A stretch of DNA of 64,000 nt. Source: Pholiota molesta. Taxonomy: Eukaryota > Basidiomycota > Agaricomycetes > Agaricales > Strophariaceae. The stretch is from contig JACGCK010000067.1 of the NCBI GenBank assembly GCA_014925825.1, forward strand, positions 183,566 to 247,565, in the 5' to 3' direction. The notes beneath the pieces are model-generated. The model did not search any database and was not told where the DNA came from. It saw nothing but the letters and a program-made list of their open reading frames with translations. This document shows positions 1 to 12,198 of the stretch, piece after piece. A program made the translations under genes and the position numbers. Every line of letters begins with the position of its first letter. The first letter of the stretch is position 1.

Positions 1-1459
1 GGCTGCTTCCCATCATTCTTCCCAGGATCAGACAATAGAATCCATTCTTGCACACCCAGAGATGGCTGAGGTGCTTGATACTTTGGCATCTCAGACTGAT
101 GACTATTTGGAATGGGCACAAATAGATACCCTGGCTAAACAAGACCTAGTACGGGATATTGATAATCAGCTTAACCAACTTGTGAAGTTTATAACCGACT
201 ATTTAAACTCAGGGTCCTACACATCATCAAGCTCCCAGAATGCTTCATTGGATGTCTTATTTTACCTCACCTCGATATTCTCATGGAATCTATTGTACTG
301 GTCGGCACCTCAGGAAATTCTAGGGAACCAGGACAGTGATTTGGGTCAAGCACTCAGGTTATTGCTTGATGCTTTGCACAAGACACAGACTTCTGGCCAG
401 AAGAATAATCTCCTTGAGAAACGATTCATTGCAAATAAAGACAACGCAGCAGAAATATTTTCTACCAAGTGGTGGCATCAAATCTTCAAACATATTGGCC
501 ATCGCATCATTGAACAAGGTGCGATTATCTTTCTTATTTTTTGCACTTGTTCTCAATATTACATTTATGCAGACTCTGATTCGAGTACCTCGTCAGAATT
601 GGCAACTACTCGGGAGGATGACACAGAAGATTCAGATACCACCAATTCTTTGTCTGCAACTTCTAACAATGACATTCATTCTCCATCATTGCACACGCAC
701 GATACTGATAATCAGCTGGCAACCACGCACCCCAATCTTCAGCCTGAAATTTCCGGAAACGAACCTGCCCTCATTTCCGTCAATCACGAAGACGCTAGCA
801 TCCCACATTCGCCATCAGACTTACCTACCATCCTACATCATCCTGGGGCGTCAACTGAAGGCGCTCGTACGATTTGCGATCACCCTCTCCCCCATGTACG
901 ATCTTCGTCCAACGAGCCTGACGAAACACATCCTTCGTTTGACGACCACACCGCTGCAGGTGCAGCACCCCCATCGGTTCCTCAGGCACCCCCATCGCCC
1001 AGCGTCGCAGATCCTGACAGTGTAGCGCCACAGCAGGCTGCAGGGAACGAGACCGGCCGCAGTGACGAACAGGATCTTCAGCCTGATGCGCTCCATTTGG
1101 CCATCGACGTTGGGCCGCCAACGAGCTCGGAGCACACAGAAGCGGAGACGCCAGGCGCTGGTGCTGATCGCTCGTTGAACGAGGCGGATCCGGAAGATGC
1201 GGTTATACCCTCACCAGTTCCTCACCCAGCGCCATCGCCCAGCGCGGCGGACCCCAATGGTGTGGTGTTGCAACAGGCCATAGGGAACGAGACCAGCCGC
1301 AGTGACGAACAGAATCTTCAGCATCTGGCCATCGACGTTGACCCACCGACGAGCTCGGAGCACGTGGACGCGGAGGCACTAGTAGGCGCTGGGGGCGATC
1401 GCTCGTTGGAAGAGGCGGGACCGGAAGATGCGGTTATTCGTATGGGATCGCCGATTTAG
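1..1459 (+). CDS. DUF6535-family membrane protein, copy A (C-terminal part only)
   Basis: Only the 3' part of the gene is in the window; it begins inside the exon equivalent to exon 4 of copies B and C. Exons: <1-518 and 573-1459, with a 54-nt intron (519-572) whose length is a multiple of three and which contains no stop codon. The encoded part has the shared domain after the membrane region (QLAAS ... DYLEWAQID), followed by a Pro/Ser/Asp-rich tail. That tail contains two diverged units of about 75 residues with the pattern AIDVGPPTSSEH ... GDRSL. Copy A is close to copies B (5590-9003) and C (32107-35249) in protein and in 3' flank, so it is one of a tandem family. The function of the family is unknown, and the DUF6535 membrane domain itself lies outside the window for this copy. 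Whether the intron is always removed cannot be told from sequence. Confidence 0.82.
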   Translation, partial: AASHHSSQDQTIESILAHPEMAEVLDTLASQTDDYLEWAQIDTLAKQDLVRDIDNQLNQLVKFITDYLNSGSYTSSSSQNASLDVLFYLTSIFSWNLLYWSAPQEILGNQDSDLGQALRLLLDALHKTQTSGQKNNLLEKRFIANKDNAAEIFSTKWWHQIFKHIGHRIIEQGAIIFLIFCTCSQYYIYADSDSSTSSELATTREDDTEDSDTTNSLSATSNNDIHSPSLHTHDTDNQLATTHPNLQPEISGNEPALISVNHEDASIPHSPSDLPTILHHPGASTEGARTICDHPLPHVRSSSNEPDETHPSFDDHTAAGAAPPSVPQAPPSPSVADPDSVAPQQAAGNETGRSDEQDLQPDALHLAIDVGPPTSSEHTEAETPGAGADRSLNEADPEDAVIPSPVPHPAPSPSAADPNGVVLQQAIGNETSRSDEQNLQHLAIDVDPPTSSEHVDAEALVGAGGDRSLEEAGPEDAVIRMGSPI

Positions 1460-3400
1460 ATTCGCGCGGGATAACAGTGCGTCGAGTATCGGTGTCGGCA
1501 GGTGCTGCGTGGATGGATGTTCGTCGGACTGGACAAAGAACATGAGCTGTGATACAGATAAGGCAATTTCTTTTACTTACAGATCGTAGAGCGACATGTA
1601 GCTGACTCTTTTTTTCGTGCCTCCGTTGGATATTGTCTGTCTAATCTACCAACTCCAGTTTCTATTAGCTCCAGTTTGTGAAGACAAGTACTAGGAATCG
1701 AACGTACCTTATATATGGTCTAACCAAAGACATTAAATTCCCATGAAGAAACGACGAAATTCTCCAGCTTAAAAGCATGGTACTGTACTTCGAATAGAAA
1801 TCAACAATCCGTATGCATCGAGACAGAGAGTGTGGCCCCACCTGTAAGAAAGCCCTATTCCCTGAAGCATGAGGAGTCATTTCGATCCGCGCAGCGACAC
1901 TTTCAAAGTTCGGCATGGCAGGGTCGATTGGTGTGCTGGCCGACGTGTCAGCACCGGTGGTCTCGAGCAGCGGTCAGGTTAGATGGCGAGCAAACGGCAC
2001 ATTCGACATCGAGAAAAAGGAGAAGCTGTAGGCCACATTTTGAATCAAAGATTACAGTATTCTGTTCAACAACATACCCTCGTAAACATTAGCCATAGGC
2101 AAAACCCTCTACATCTTGAAGACGGACGTCGAAATTTCAGCCGAGCAACGTGCATCTCAGGACGTCAGGATGCGGACTTGCAGCTTGATTCGCCGATTGT
2201 GATTCAACTCCGCGTCAATGAATGATTGAGCAGGTTTTCGTATGCCTTCGAAGATTTGGTGCCGTGCGATGACGAAGCAAATTTAAACTGAGCAATGTTG
2301 TTGATAGTAAACTGCGCAAATCCTGTAAATGTAAGAAGGGGTAGAGACAAGGTCGTTGTTTAAGTAATTACCTTGAAAATATGAGCTTTTCAACGTGGTC
2401 CATGGGCCAATACGAAGTACCGTTGGGGAAATTTCCGAAACAAAAGATGTCGATGATGGGTCAAGTACAGGTAGCGATCGGCATCGAGCGACAGCATCTT
2501 CCTCTTGCGGGTATTCGTCATAGCATAAGCACGCAGCTATGATTTGTTGGAGAGTTGAAGTCATCAGGGAGCATTGGCAAGTGTAGTCAGCTGTGTGAAA
2601 ACCAATAGATGGCTAAAGCACCTCTGGAGTGGTCCAGACAAGCAGGTTTTCGATAAATCAAGGTCAAAGTGGTGCGCGTAAGCTGAGCATAAGCAGGAGT
2701 AGAGCTATGTAGCGGGAGTTGGTGGAGGAAGGTTGAGCGTTGCGTCGAACGTTGAGGCCTTGAGGGCCGCGGGCGGAGTTTTCCGGACCGCTGCTGTAGC
2801 GCTTAGACTGAACTTCCAGTGCGCACTTCATCCTATTCGTTATCGTTGTATAATGTATTGTCGCTCACCGCTCTTCGTTGGTGTCTCGTCTATGCTGCCT
2901 GCTCACGATACCATTACTAGGATTTGGCATGAAGCCAGGAGAATCACTGAGGCGTGCAGGAACTCGCATGCCAATTTCATTTGCTAAGGTTGCTACTAGT
3001 GGTGCGTTGCAGCTTTCCAAGATAACCACTATGTTCATTGAATGATCCATAGCCGGCATAGCCCTCCATGTCGCCCAACTTTCATGAACATTACCGACCC
3101 GATTTCCAATCCCCGCGTGCCAACATCCTTTCATCCAGAGCGGTATCCCTCTCAGCTCTCATTTCATGAACCCTTCCGCACGGTTTTTTTTTGCATTACT
3201 CTGGGGTGGGTCTCTCCTTTCATACGGGTATACATGCGTTCTCAGCTTCTACCCAGCCGTCATTTTCCCTTGCCCTTCCTTCGAAGACCTGCCAGTGGCA
3301 CCTCATCCAAAGGCGTATATGCCTTGTTTCACGATCCTTTGTGAACCCGCTTGGTAAGATTCTTCTTCGCACTCATCTGCCCATATTCTCAGCCTCCTCT
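1460..3400. repeat. Downstream flank of DUF6535 block A, shared with blocks B and C
   Basis: No convincing gene apart from the small candidate reading frame listed separately. The sequence is recognisably the same as 9004-10230 and 35250-36620. Shared landmarks include an acagatcgtagagcgayatg-like stretch soon after the stop codon, and a stretch beginning with TTTCATCCAGAG near 3127 that matches 36490 onward. The similarity shows that the duplicated unit extends well beyond the coding region. Confidence 0.75.
2283..2564 (-). other. Candidate small antisense reading frame conserved in the three block flanks
   Basis: An open frame starts MTSTLQQII and runs for 93 codons. Related frames occur at the same relative place in block B (9806-9994, minus) and, with a different start, in block C (about 35912-36200, minus). 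All three share a YDD/YDE-x-Q-E/K-E motif and then a stretch resembling FGN-x-P. Indels break the frames at different places, so no single intact protein is shared. It may be a decayed small gene or simply conserved flanking DNA; no function is recognised. Confidence 0.25.
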
Positions 3401-4259
3401 GCCCCTTTCCCATCCCCTCTCTCGACCCTCAGACGATCTTCCTCCCAAAAAATTCTTTATTGCCCATGTTTGATATCATTCACAGTGCCGGAAATACTCG
3501 CAAACAATTACACGACCAATCGCTCTGCATTTCGACAGGATGTTTGCGGATTTCGCTGTTGGATGATAGTATATACTAAAGGCATCCATCGACGAAGGGG
3601 TCTGAAACTATCGAAGTTCGCCGCCGCAAAAGCCTGTCTTGCGCGAACATGCGGGGATCTCATGATACCGCCATCGTCTTGTGCGTCTACGACATCGATC
3701 GATCGCGCTCGGTCCTCCAGAACAATTTCGGACCAAGACCCGTCGTACTCACTTCGCTAGGATGGCTGGTTCAGCAACGGAACGTGTTCGGCCTCGGTTG
3801 AGAGTGCTGGATTGGGCTTAAGAGGGCGGAGGTGAGAAGGAACTAGCGGCTCCTGAGGGATCGTATTAATTGTCTCTGCGGCGAGGTTGTTGTGAGTGCC
3901 CTACCCTTGGATTAACATGACTATGTTCTAAAATTTGCAGGCTGCCATCGCCCTTGTGCCAGCGTTAACTCGGAGCAGGTTGTAACGTTCGCGCATAGTG
4001 CCTTGGCCACAACCTCTTCCATGTCTACGCTGGCGCAAATGAAACCTGTGCGGATTTGCTTCCCACATGCGATGGGGCAGTTGTGGCATGGGTATGGCGA
4101 CCTGGCATATGGACATTGCATCGAGCAACTTGGCGTTCCTTCATGACCCTTGACGCAACTAGCACTACAGACGCATGTACACATCCCGGCTTTCCTCTCC
4201 GGGGGTTATGTACACCGTAACTTGTAAGCCCTCACTCCATGTCGCTGACGGACGTAATT
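3401..4259. other. Spacer between blocks A and B, no gene seen
   Basis: About 860 bases without a supportable gene. Open frames here are short and have no family resemblance. The upstream homology shared by blocks B and C begins at about 4260. Confidence 0.5.
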
Positions 4260-5589
4260 GACCCATCTTGATCAGAACAAGTTAACTGGTCCCTTCCGTT
4301 CGAATAATCCTCCGGTAGTCATCCATCTCCATCGTAATTTAGCATATTTGGAAAAAAGCTAACTGGTATCTGTTTGTCTAGCCCTGTCAAATGGAAATGG
4401 GCCGGCATGGGACTACCCTCCCCGATCTCGACACGACGGTTTATAAGCGCTGCAAATTAAAACTCGAAGATTGTATTACAAAGGACCCCCTCAGCAATGC
4501 GCGGTCACCTCCATTACCTTCAGGACTCGTATCTGCAACACGTCACCTCGCTCTCCCTAGTTCCGGATTCCGTTTTTGTTTGCAAGCTACGGTTTCGCGG
4601 ATATATATTATATATCGCGCTGTCGTTCTTAACCGTTGGGCTCGTCGAAAGTGTTCTTACACATCCTACGACGGATCTATTGTTTCAGGATAATTCTAAT
4701 AATGGTAGGGCTGTCGTGTTGAATAGCCACGGCTTGCGAGGGTTGATTTCAGGATCGAGAAACTGTAGCTCAGTAATACTAATACGCAGAGGGTGTGTCC
4801 ATTGCTGTTAGTAGACGCAGATAGGCTGAAATGAGCAGATCAGACTGGCCAAAGAGGTTGAAGTGCGCAAGGGGCTGAAGCAATCATGTGTTCAGGTTGA
4901 CACTGAACTTTATTTGAAGCAGGTCAATCATCGACAATTTCACACAACACAGACTGTGACGCTTGGAAAACTCTAGAGACGGGAGCGTCACTGGAGTCAC
5001 GAATCGTCACACGAGGTAGAGAGATTGAGAGAGAGAGAGAAGGTAGCCAGCTAGAACTGTTGAAAGCTATAGGATTGACTCACTCTACTAGTTACAATTT
5101 AAGGACTTTATATACTATGTTAGAAGTATCGGAGTCATGATTTATGAATGGTCAAAGGAGAGAGATAGACTAAAGAGGACTTGTGATAAAGAATGACTGG
5201 TAAGATAAGGTAGAGATGACAAAGAGATGACTAATAGGTAGAGGAGTAATAAGAATGATGCATGAGTATTAAAAATGATAGAAAAAGATAATAAGGTGAA
5301 ACGAAGGGTTAATTGCCCATAGAGAACGGAAGATAAACGATAAGAGAATAAGAATGGAAATATCAGCGGACAGCGCGGACACTGCGGAGGGAGGACGCGA
5401 CGATGCGCGTCGCGAGAGCACGTGCGTGGGAGATTAGGCACAATCGCTACACAGACCCTAAGGCCTAGCCTAAGGCCTAAATAGTCATTCGAACCTGTGC
5501 TAAGTAAACGACCAACAAAGTGTGTCGCTGACTGTTCTCCACCGTCGTAGATATCTCACTCTGTTCGCATTCCTCAGCTCATCTCACCC
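4260..5589. repeat. Upstream flank of DUF6535 copy B, duplicated upstream of copy C
   Basis: From about 4260 the sequence matches 31195 onward, for example the shared run aacaagttaactggtccc and the later atggaaatgggccggcat. The match continues to the start codon at 5590 and is interrupted only by the solo LTR at 4955-5451. It presumably carries the promoter of the gene, but no specific promoter element was identified. Confidence 0.75.
4955..5451. mobile_element. Solo LTR with 5-bp target duplication
   Basis: A 497-bp sequence begins TGTGACGC and ends CGCTACA, so it has the TG...CA ends of an LTR. It is flanked by a direct 5-bp duplication, cagac, at 4950-4954 and 5452-5456. The corresponding place upstream of copy C (about 31980) lacks the insert, so the paralogous block acts as a nearly empty site. 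The interior is purine-rich and has no plausible gene. This is the product expected from recombination between the two LTRs of a retrotransposon. It does not resemble either of the other LTRs in this window. Confidence 0.8.
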
Positions 5590-8500
5590 ATGAGCGAAAG
5601 CCAAACCCAGAACATCCAATCAAACACCGCGGACGTTCTGCCGGATCCCACAGCAGTCAGTTTATTCAGATTCCATCGATGCGCCTAACTGATATCACGT
5701 CAAGGGTACCGGGCCAGGAGTAAAGCCTGTGGACATCGACGCTCCATATGAACATGCACTTCCAAAGGACGGTGATCCATGGACAACACTTCTGACACCC
5801 GAACTCGAGGAGGATACATTGCGCTGCAACGTATGGAAAGATGAAGTGCAAAATCTGTTGATCTTCGTGAGACCACCACTATTATGCCTCTTCTTTCACT
5901 GCCTCACATTGACTATGGCAAAGGCGGGTCTTTTCTCTGCTGTGGTGACAACGTTCATCATCGAATCCTCCAAGCTTCTCCTGCCGGAACCGAATGCCGC
6001 TATGATTGGCCTGCTCTTCCATATCGCCAGCGGACTCAACAACACTTCCCCTTTCCCCCCATCTGTTAGCCCAGATGACATACTTGCTCCATTCTCGCGA
6101 ACATCAACTGCCGTCAGGATCAATGTATTCTGGTTCATCAGCCTAATACTCAGTCTCACGACCGTTCTCATCGGCACCATCGCTCTCCAGTGGCTGCGCG
6201 AACATCAATCCTATGGCGGATATTCTGGCAAAGAGAAGTTTGCGATGCTGCACATGCGGTCGGAGGCCATAGAGGCATGGTATCTGCCCAAGGTATTCGT
6301 AGTGCTTCCTCTACTACTTCAAGCCGCCCTTGTCCTCTTCCTATTGGGATTGGCCGGTTTCTCCTCGCTTCTTGGACCGCAGCTCATGTGGTCTGTCCTC
6401 GTTTTTGCTTTACCGACGCTGTTTTTCCTCCTTGTGACTACGATCCTTCCGTCACTCCAGGGCCTTTTTTTCTTTTGTGGAATGTATCCTCGGAAATCAC
6501 TCCCGGCTCCATGTCCATTTAAATCGCCCCAGTCCAATGCATTCCGAGCACTATTTCAGGTTTTCATTCTTCTTCCAGTTTTCCATGTTGTTCCATCCCC
6601 AGAGCTCTACGAAGATAGGAGCTCTCCTAATAGGAAGGACTGGCGTTATAAAATCAAAAATCGCTCCTTACTCCTCGAAGATCATCTGGTAACATATGTA
6701 CGAAAGATATGGAACTTTGAGCGCACTGGGAGTTGGCCTGCTCTTGACCGAAAATGGCTTTCTCTGCGCGATGCATGTCACCAACGCATCTTCGATAAGG
6801 ACCCAGAACTATATCATCACCGAGCCGTCTGGGATTCGGAAGACACTGGCTTCCCTCTCAGTGATGTGACTCAGTATTTGCTGGCGTTAGCATGGGAGAA
6901 ACCGGGCTTCAAACGCACGGAGTCATTTCTTGGCGCCTTAGTGCACTGTTTCGATGAACTTGCTGGATCTATATGGATCTCTAATGATAAGCTCTATCAA
7001 CGTGTAGACCGTCGTAGCAATTACTTTGAAAACCTTCAATCATCGACATCCTGCTCCTTGTCAAATCTTCTCCTTCATGGCGGAATCTATAAATTTGATC
7101 AACTCAATGAAGATAACCTTCACCGTTACCTCAAAGTAGACGTCAAATTGCGGTTATTCAGTGCTGACCAAACCATGGCTTTTCTCAGCATACTTTGCAA
7201 TAATCACTCCTCGCCAGCACTGCTCCAGTACTACCGAGAATTGTGGATGCGTATGATGCATCTAATTGGCAATATTGCACCATTGACACCTGCCATTACC
7301 AATGGTTCCAAACCTATCCCTATAACAGCCATTACTGAAGATAGTACGGTATTCAATATAACAAGAAAGCGAAATGATCTCACACCCGGTAAGAAATTCC
7401 TGCAAATTTTCTATTTTTTGTGCATTAATCATTATGATACCATGTGGTAGGTCAACAATATTCAAATACAGCAAATATTCTCAGCACAATATTCCAGTTG
7501 GCTGCTTCTCGTCATGGTTCTCAGGACTCAGATCGGACAATAGAGACCATTATCACACACCCAGATATACCTCAAGTGCTTTTGCATTTGGCATCTCGGA
7601 CTAATGACTATTTGGAATGGGCACAGATAGATAACCTGGCTAAACAAGAGTCACAAGACGTACTACAGGATATTGAGGATCAGCTTACCCAACTTGCAAA
7701 GTTTATAACCGACCATCTAAACACTTGGTCTGACACATATGCATCATTGGACATTTTATTTTACCTCGCCTCGATATTCTCATGGTATCTATTGCGCTGG
7801 TCCGGCCCTGGGTCGGCACTTCGTAGTCATTTGGGGCAACCACTCAGGTCATTGCTCGATGCTTTGCACAAGACGTGGACTGCTGGCCGGAATAATAATC
7901 TCCTTGAGAAACGGTTTGAGGGTGATGATTTAGACAAGGAATCCGAAAGAAGCTATACCAGATTTTCCACCGAGTGGTGGAATCAAATCTTCAAACATCT
8001 TAGCGACCCTCACACCATCGCACAAGGTGCGATTATCTCTTTTATCTCTTTTCATTTTACGTAGTTGTTCTCAATATTACCTTTTCATATAGGGCCCATT
8101 TCTGCTGCAGAAGGATCTCCAGATGCTCATCCTGATCCCTTGGTACAATCGATCTCTCCTTCAGAGAATGAAACCGAAGATGTCATTAATCCATTGGCTG
8201 CTCCATTTCCTGGAAACCCCTATCGTTCTTCAGAATTGAACACGCTTGACAGCGATGCTCCGCCGGCGAGCGCGCACCCCGATCCTCAGCTCGAAATTTC
8301 CGGACACGAACCTGTCTTCATCTTAGTCATTCACGAAGACGATGGCATTCCATATTCGCAGCCAGACTCACCCACCATCCTACATCATCCTGAGGCCTCA
8401 ACTGAAGGTGCTCGTACGATCAATGATCTCCCTCTCCCACATGCGCGACCTTCGTCCAAGGAGCCTGACGAAACGCGTCCTTCGGATGATGACCACACCA

Positions 8501-9003
8501 CCGCAGGGACAGCAGATCCATCAATTCCTCAGCCACCTCCATCGCCCAGCGTCGCAGATCCTGACAGTGTAGCGCCACATCGGACTGCAGGGAACAACAC
8601 CAGCCACAGCGATGAACAGGACCTTCACACTGATGCGCTCCATTTGGCCATCGACGTTGGGCCGCCAACGAGCTCGGAGCACACGGAAGCGGAGACGCCA
8701 GGCGCTGGTGGCGATCGCTCGTTGGACGAGGCGAATCCGGAAGATGCGGTTATACCCTCATCAGTTCCTCAGCCAGCGCCACCGCCCAGCGCCGCGGACC
8801 CCGATGGTGTAGTGCCGCAACAACCCGCAGGGAATCAAGGCAGCCGCAGTGACGAACAGGATCTTCAACATCTGGCCATCGACGTTGGGCCACCGACGAG
8901 CTCGGAGCACGTGGACGCGGAGACTCCAGGCGCTGGTGGCGATCGCTCGTTGGACGAGGCAGGATCGGAAGATGTGGTTATTCGTGTGGAATCGCCGATT
9001 TAG
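5590..9003 (+). CDS. DUF6535-family membrane protein, copy B
   Basis: A complete five-exon model: 5590-5655, 5705-5866, 5924-7388, 7451-8026, 8093-9003, giving 1059 residues. Introns are 49, 57, 62 and 66 nt; intron 1 has a ctaactgat branch-like site. The start MSESQTQN was chosen because copy C starts identically and exon 1 joins in frame. The DUF6535 region includes DPWTTLLTPELE and, after splicing, FAGLFSAVVTTFI. About four membrane helices follow (AGLFSAVV..., VFWFISLILSL..., VVLPLLLQAALVLFLLG, LVFALPTLFFLLVTTILP). Next come a long soluble region, the QLAAS...DYLEWAQI domain and a Pro/Ser/Asp-rich tail with two units of about 75 residues. The function is unknown; the family is expanded in Agaricomycetes. 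The last donor (GTGCGA) is unusual but is shared with copy A. Confidence 0.87.
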
Positions 9004-10230
9004 ATTCATGGGCAGGGTAACGATGGGAAGGGTGTCGAGTTCGACAGGTTTTGCGTGGATGGATGTTTGTCGGGCTTGAGAAAGAACATGCGCTGCGATA
9101 CAGATAACGGATTTTTTATTACTTACAGATCGTAGAGCGATATGTAGCTGACTCTTTTTTCGTGCCTCCGTTGTATGTTGTCTGTCTAATCTATTACCTC
9201 CAGTTTCTGTTAGCTCCAATTTGTGTAAACACGTACCAGGATTCGAACGTACCTTACACAAGATCTGACCAAAGACATTAGATTCGCATGAAAAAATGAC
9301 AAAATTCTCCAGCTTAAAAGCGTGGTGCTATACTTCAGATAAAAATTAACGATCCGTATGCATCGAGACAGACAATGTTGCCCACCTGGAAGAAAACCTT
9401 ATTCCCCGAGACACTTGGAGGCATTTCGATCCGGGCAGCGACACTTTCAAAGTTCGGCATGGTGGGGTCGATGAGATACTGGATGACGTGCCAGTACTAG
9501 TGATCTCAGAGCAGCGGTCAATGAGATGCTATATAGGCCAGGTCGGATGGTACGCAAACAGCACATTTGATATCGGGAAAGAATGAGAAGCTGTAATCCA
9601 TGTTATAAATCAGAAGTTACACTAGAAATCTTTTCAACAGCATACCCTCAGAAACATCAGCCATAGACAAAAGACACCACATCGAAGGCGAACCAAGTTT
9701 AAAATGAGCAATGTTGCTGATAGCAAACTGCGCAAAAGCTGTGAATTTGAGAAGGGGTAGAGACAAGGACGTTGCCCAACTACTTACCTTGAACATATGA
9801 GCGTCCTAACGTGGTCTATGTGCCAACACGAAGTACCGTTGGGGGGAATTTCCGAAACTCAGAATGTCGATTATGGGTCCAGTACACGGACGGCGGTGGT
9901 AGCGATTGGCTTCGAGAAACAGCATAAATTCCTCTTGCAGGTAGTCGTCATAGTATACGCGCCCAACCATGATTTGTTGGAGAGTTGAAGTCATCAGGGA
10001 GCATTGCTGAGTGGCAGGTCGGTGAGAAGGGGAGTAGTCAGCTATGTGAAAAGCAATAGATTGCTAAAGCACCTCCACTAGAGCGGTACAGACAAGCAAG
10101 TTTGCGGTACAGCAAGGTCACAGCGGTGTGCATAAGCAGGAGAAGAGCTAGCGGGAGTTGGAGTTGGTGGAGGACTGAGGGTGCTGGTGAACGTGAACGT
10201 TGAACGAAAGCGGACACTTCCGGGCCGGCA
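9004..10230. repeat. Downstream flank of DUF6535 block B
   Basis: Homologous to 1460-3400 and 35250-36620. The block homology fades at about 10230, and everything from there to 31195 is absent from the other blocks. A small antisense candidate frame (9806-9994) lies within. Confidence 0.7.
9806..9994 (-). other. Candidate small antisense frame, block B version
   Basis: The frame starts MTSTLQQIM and contains YYDDYLQEE and later DILSFGN. It is the positional counterpart of 2283-2564 in block A. The downstream DNA still encodes, in another frame, a short hydrophobic stretch seen in all three blocks. That would fit either a spliced small membrane protein or a decayed gene. Confidence 0.25.
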
Positions 10231-11466
10231 CTGATGGCTTTCGAACATCTTGGGACCATCTTGTCATGTAACCTTTGTGTAACCTCGTCCATCTTGTCAT
10301 GTAACCTTTGTGTCTGGCCTTGTGAGAAGTTGATTGTGTTTCTCCTTCACAGATATCCAGAGGCATTGGGATGGGCGTATCTCGGATATCCTTGTCCAAT
10401 AACTGAGCGTCCAAAGAGGTACGTGTACGCTTGCACCTGTGGTGTCTTTGCAGATAATTGATTGTGATTGCGCTAGTTCTGGGCTTTTGCGGATGTCATC
10501 AAGAGATTCTGTTGATGGAACGTGAATTCGTTGGATGCATGCAATGTCCGTTACGGTTGGAATCAGCGGTGAAAGGAATGTAGACAGTGTTTCCGTGATA
10601 TGCGGGCTCTTCGATGATGGTGTGATAATAGATTCGGGAGGGAGAGGGAAGCTCGAGAAGTCGGAGATGGACATGTCATTGGCAGGGATGAGCCTTTTCC
10701 AAATGTCGGGTGGTACTTCGACCATTGACAGATCCATGGTGGTAGATTCTTTGTGCTTCACGCTTTTGTGATACTTAGGGTGCTAATCTTTGGCTAATCT
10801 CTCAAATTTCGACCCAATCAAAATGGTGATTATGTCATAAGGAAAGTGCCGAAAAATACTGATTGTCACGCTGAATTGGCTGTCCTGCCCAAACTAATAT
10901 TTCGGCAGGTCCGTCATGCATCACGGTGCCTGCTGAATTGATTGAAATAGTACAGTATCCTCATCATCGACCCTCTTGTCGCGTCTCTTCTGTGCCGACA
11001 ACTACCGTTATGCAACTGAAAACTAGCACTGCTAGGAGCTCGGCATTGTCTAGAGATAGGAAAATCACCGCACAAATTCATCTCCAACCACCACCATCAA
11101 AAACACAACACTCTGAAAAATCCTCACAAACCCGCTCACAACCCCTCCTCCGCTACTGTTCTTTACCGCTAAGACAGAGCCGTGCGAGAGAGCGAGAGGC
11201 CAGAGGTTTTTGACTGCGTGGGAGGCGAAAACTACGGGAAAAAACGAGGGGTGGACGTAAGACGGCGCCAGCCCATCGCCTGCCTCTTCCTACCACCATC
11301 TTCTGGGCCCTTGTGTCGCCCTTAGACCTAGGGACACTGTACCTGTACCCTCACCTGAATAGTGAAGATGCACATCTTGCAAAATGGCGGGGAAAGGCCT
11401 GTGGGTCGCTCGCGCACACTCCACCTCCTCTCAGCCCTTACCGCACTCATCCAGGTACCTACATGC
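10231..11466. other. Unique spacer left of the first foldback element
   Basis: A short direct duplication of catcttgtcatgtaaccttt lies at about 10257-10314. Apart from the minus-strand fragment at 10297-10761, no gene is evident. The stretch 11050-11460 contains only short frames. Confidence 0.45.
10297..10761 (-). pseudogene. Unidentified gene fragment, possibly transposon-associated
   Basis: A 154-codon open frame begins MKHKESTTMDL and reaches VPLWTLSYWTRISEIRPSQ before ending near the edge of the block B homology. The combination of a Leu/Trp-rich LPLW-x-LSYW-like motif after a Ser/Pro-rich stretch recalls the uncharacterised protein that accompanies some KDZ/Ulp1-type fungal transposons. 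That resemblance is from memory and weak. No continuation with splice sites was found, so it is probably a truncated piece. Confidence 0.25.
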
Positions 11467-11897
11467 CACGGTATCGTGTAACACATCACATTGGCTAACT
11501 ACATTGTATCGTTTGTCACGGTTCCACTGGTCAACACTGGCCAGTCCTGCATTGTACCATGTAACACGGCACACTGTCCAGGGGACATTGTACCATTGGG
11601 AACAGTTCTACAGTATACTGTACACATGTTAATACCATATGGCATCATATTTTCCGATGCAGCGGCATCCCTCTTTTGAGGTGCGGCGTCATCCAGATGT
11701 GAAAGCGGCGTCATATATATGCCTTTTAAAAATATACATCAGGCGGAAATGCTAAAAAAACTTCGGCATCATGTGAATACTATTGATATAGGATTGCAAT
11801 AGGATGCTGATTTTTTTTCGGCATCCAATATCCATATAATGTCTGGTGAGCATAGGATGCCACAAAAATGTGGTGTCATGTACTGATATTGGATGTA

Positions 11898-12198
11898 GGA
11901 TGCCGCATTTTTTCGGTGTCATGCAAATGTAAATTTGATAGGATGCCACATTTTTTCGGCATCATGCAAATATAAATTTGATAGGATGCCACATTTTTTC
12001 GGCATCATGCAAATGTAAATTTGATAGGATGCCGCATTTTTTCGGCATCATGCAAATATAAATTTGATAGGATGCCGCATTTTTTTGGCGTCATGCAAAT
12101 GTAAATTTGATAGTATGCCGCATTTTTTCAGCGTCATGCAAATATAAATTTGATAGGATGCCGCATTCTCCCGGCATCATGCTATTGTTGTTAGACAG
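11898..12198. repeat. Seven tandem 43-bp hairpin repeats, left arm
   Basis: Units start at 11898, 11941, 11984, 12027, 12070, 12113 and 12156, an exact 43-bp period. Most units contain an inverted repeat, GATGCCG...CGGCATC, around a T-rich loop, followed by an AT-rich linker ending aaatttgata. Each unit can thus form a 7-bp stem hairpin. More diverged units lie to the left, from about 11820. Confidence 0.9.

Noticed and set aside
3191..3760. 189-codon plus-strand frame downstream of block A
   Set aside because: It lies partly in the duplicated flank, is not preserved in block C, and its Ser/Phe/Pro-rich sequence matches no family.
9225..9260. tRNA-like B-box (gttcgaatcc on the minus strand) near 9240
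   Set aside because: The flanking bases cannot form a T stem or acceptor stem, and copies A and C carry substitutions in the box.
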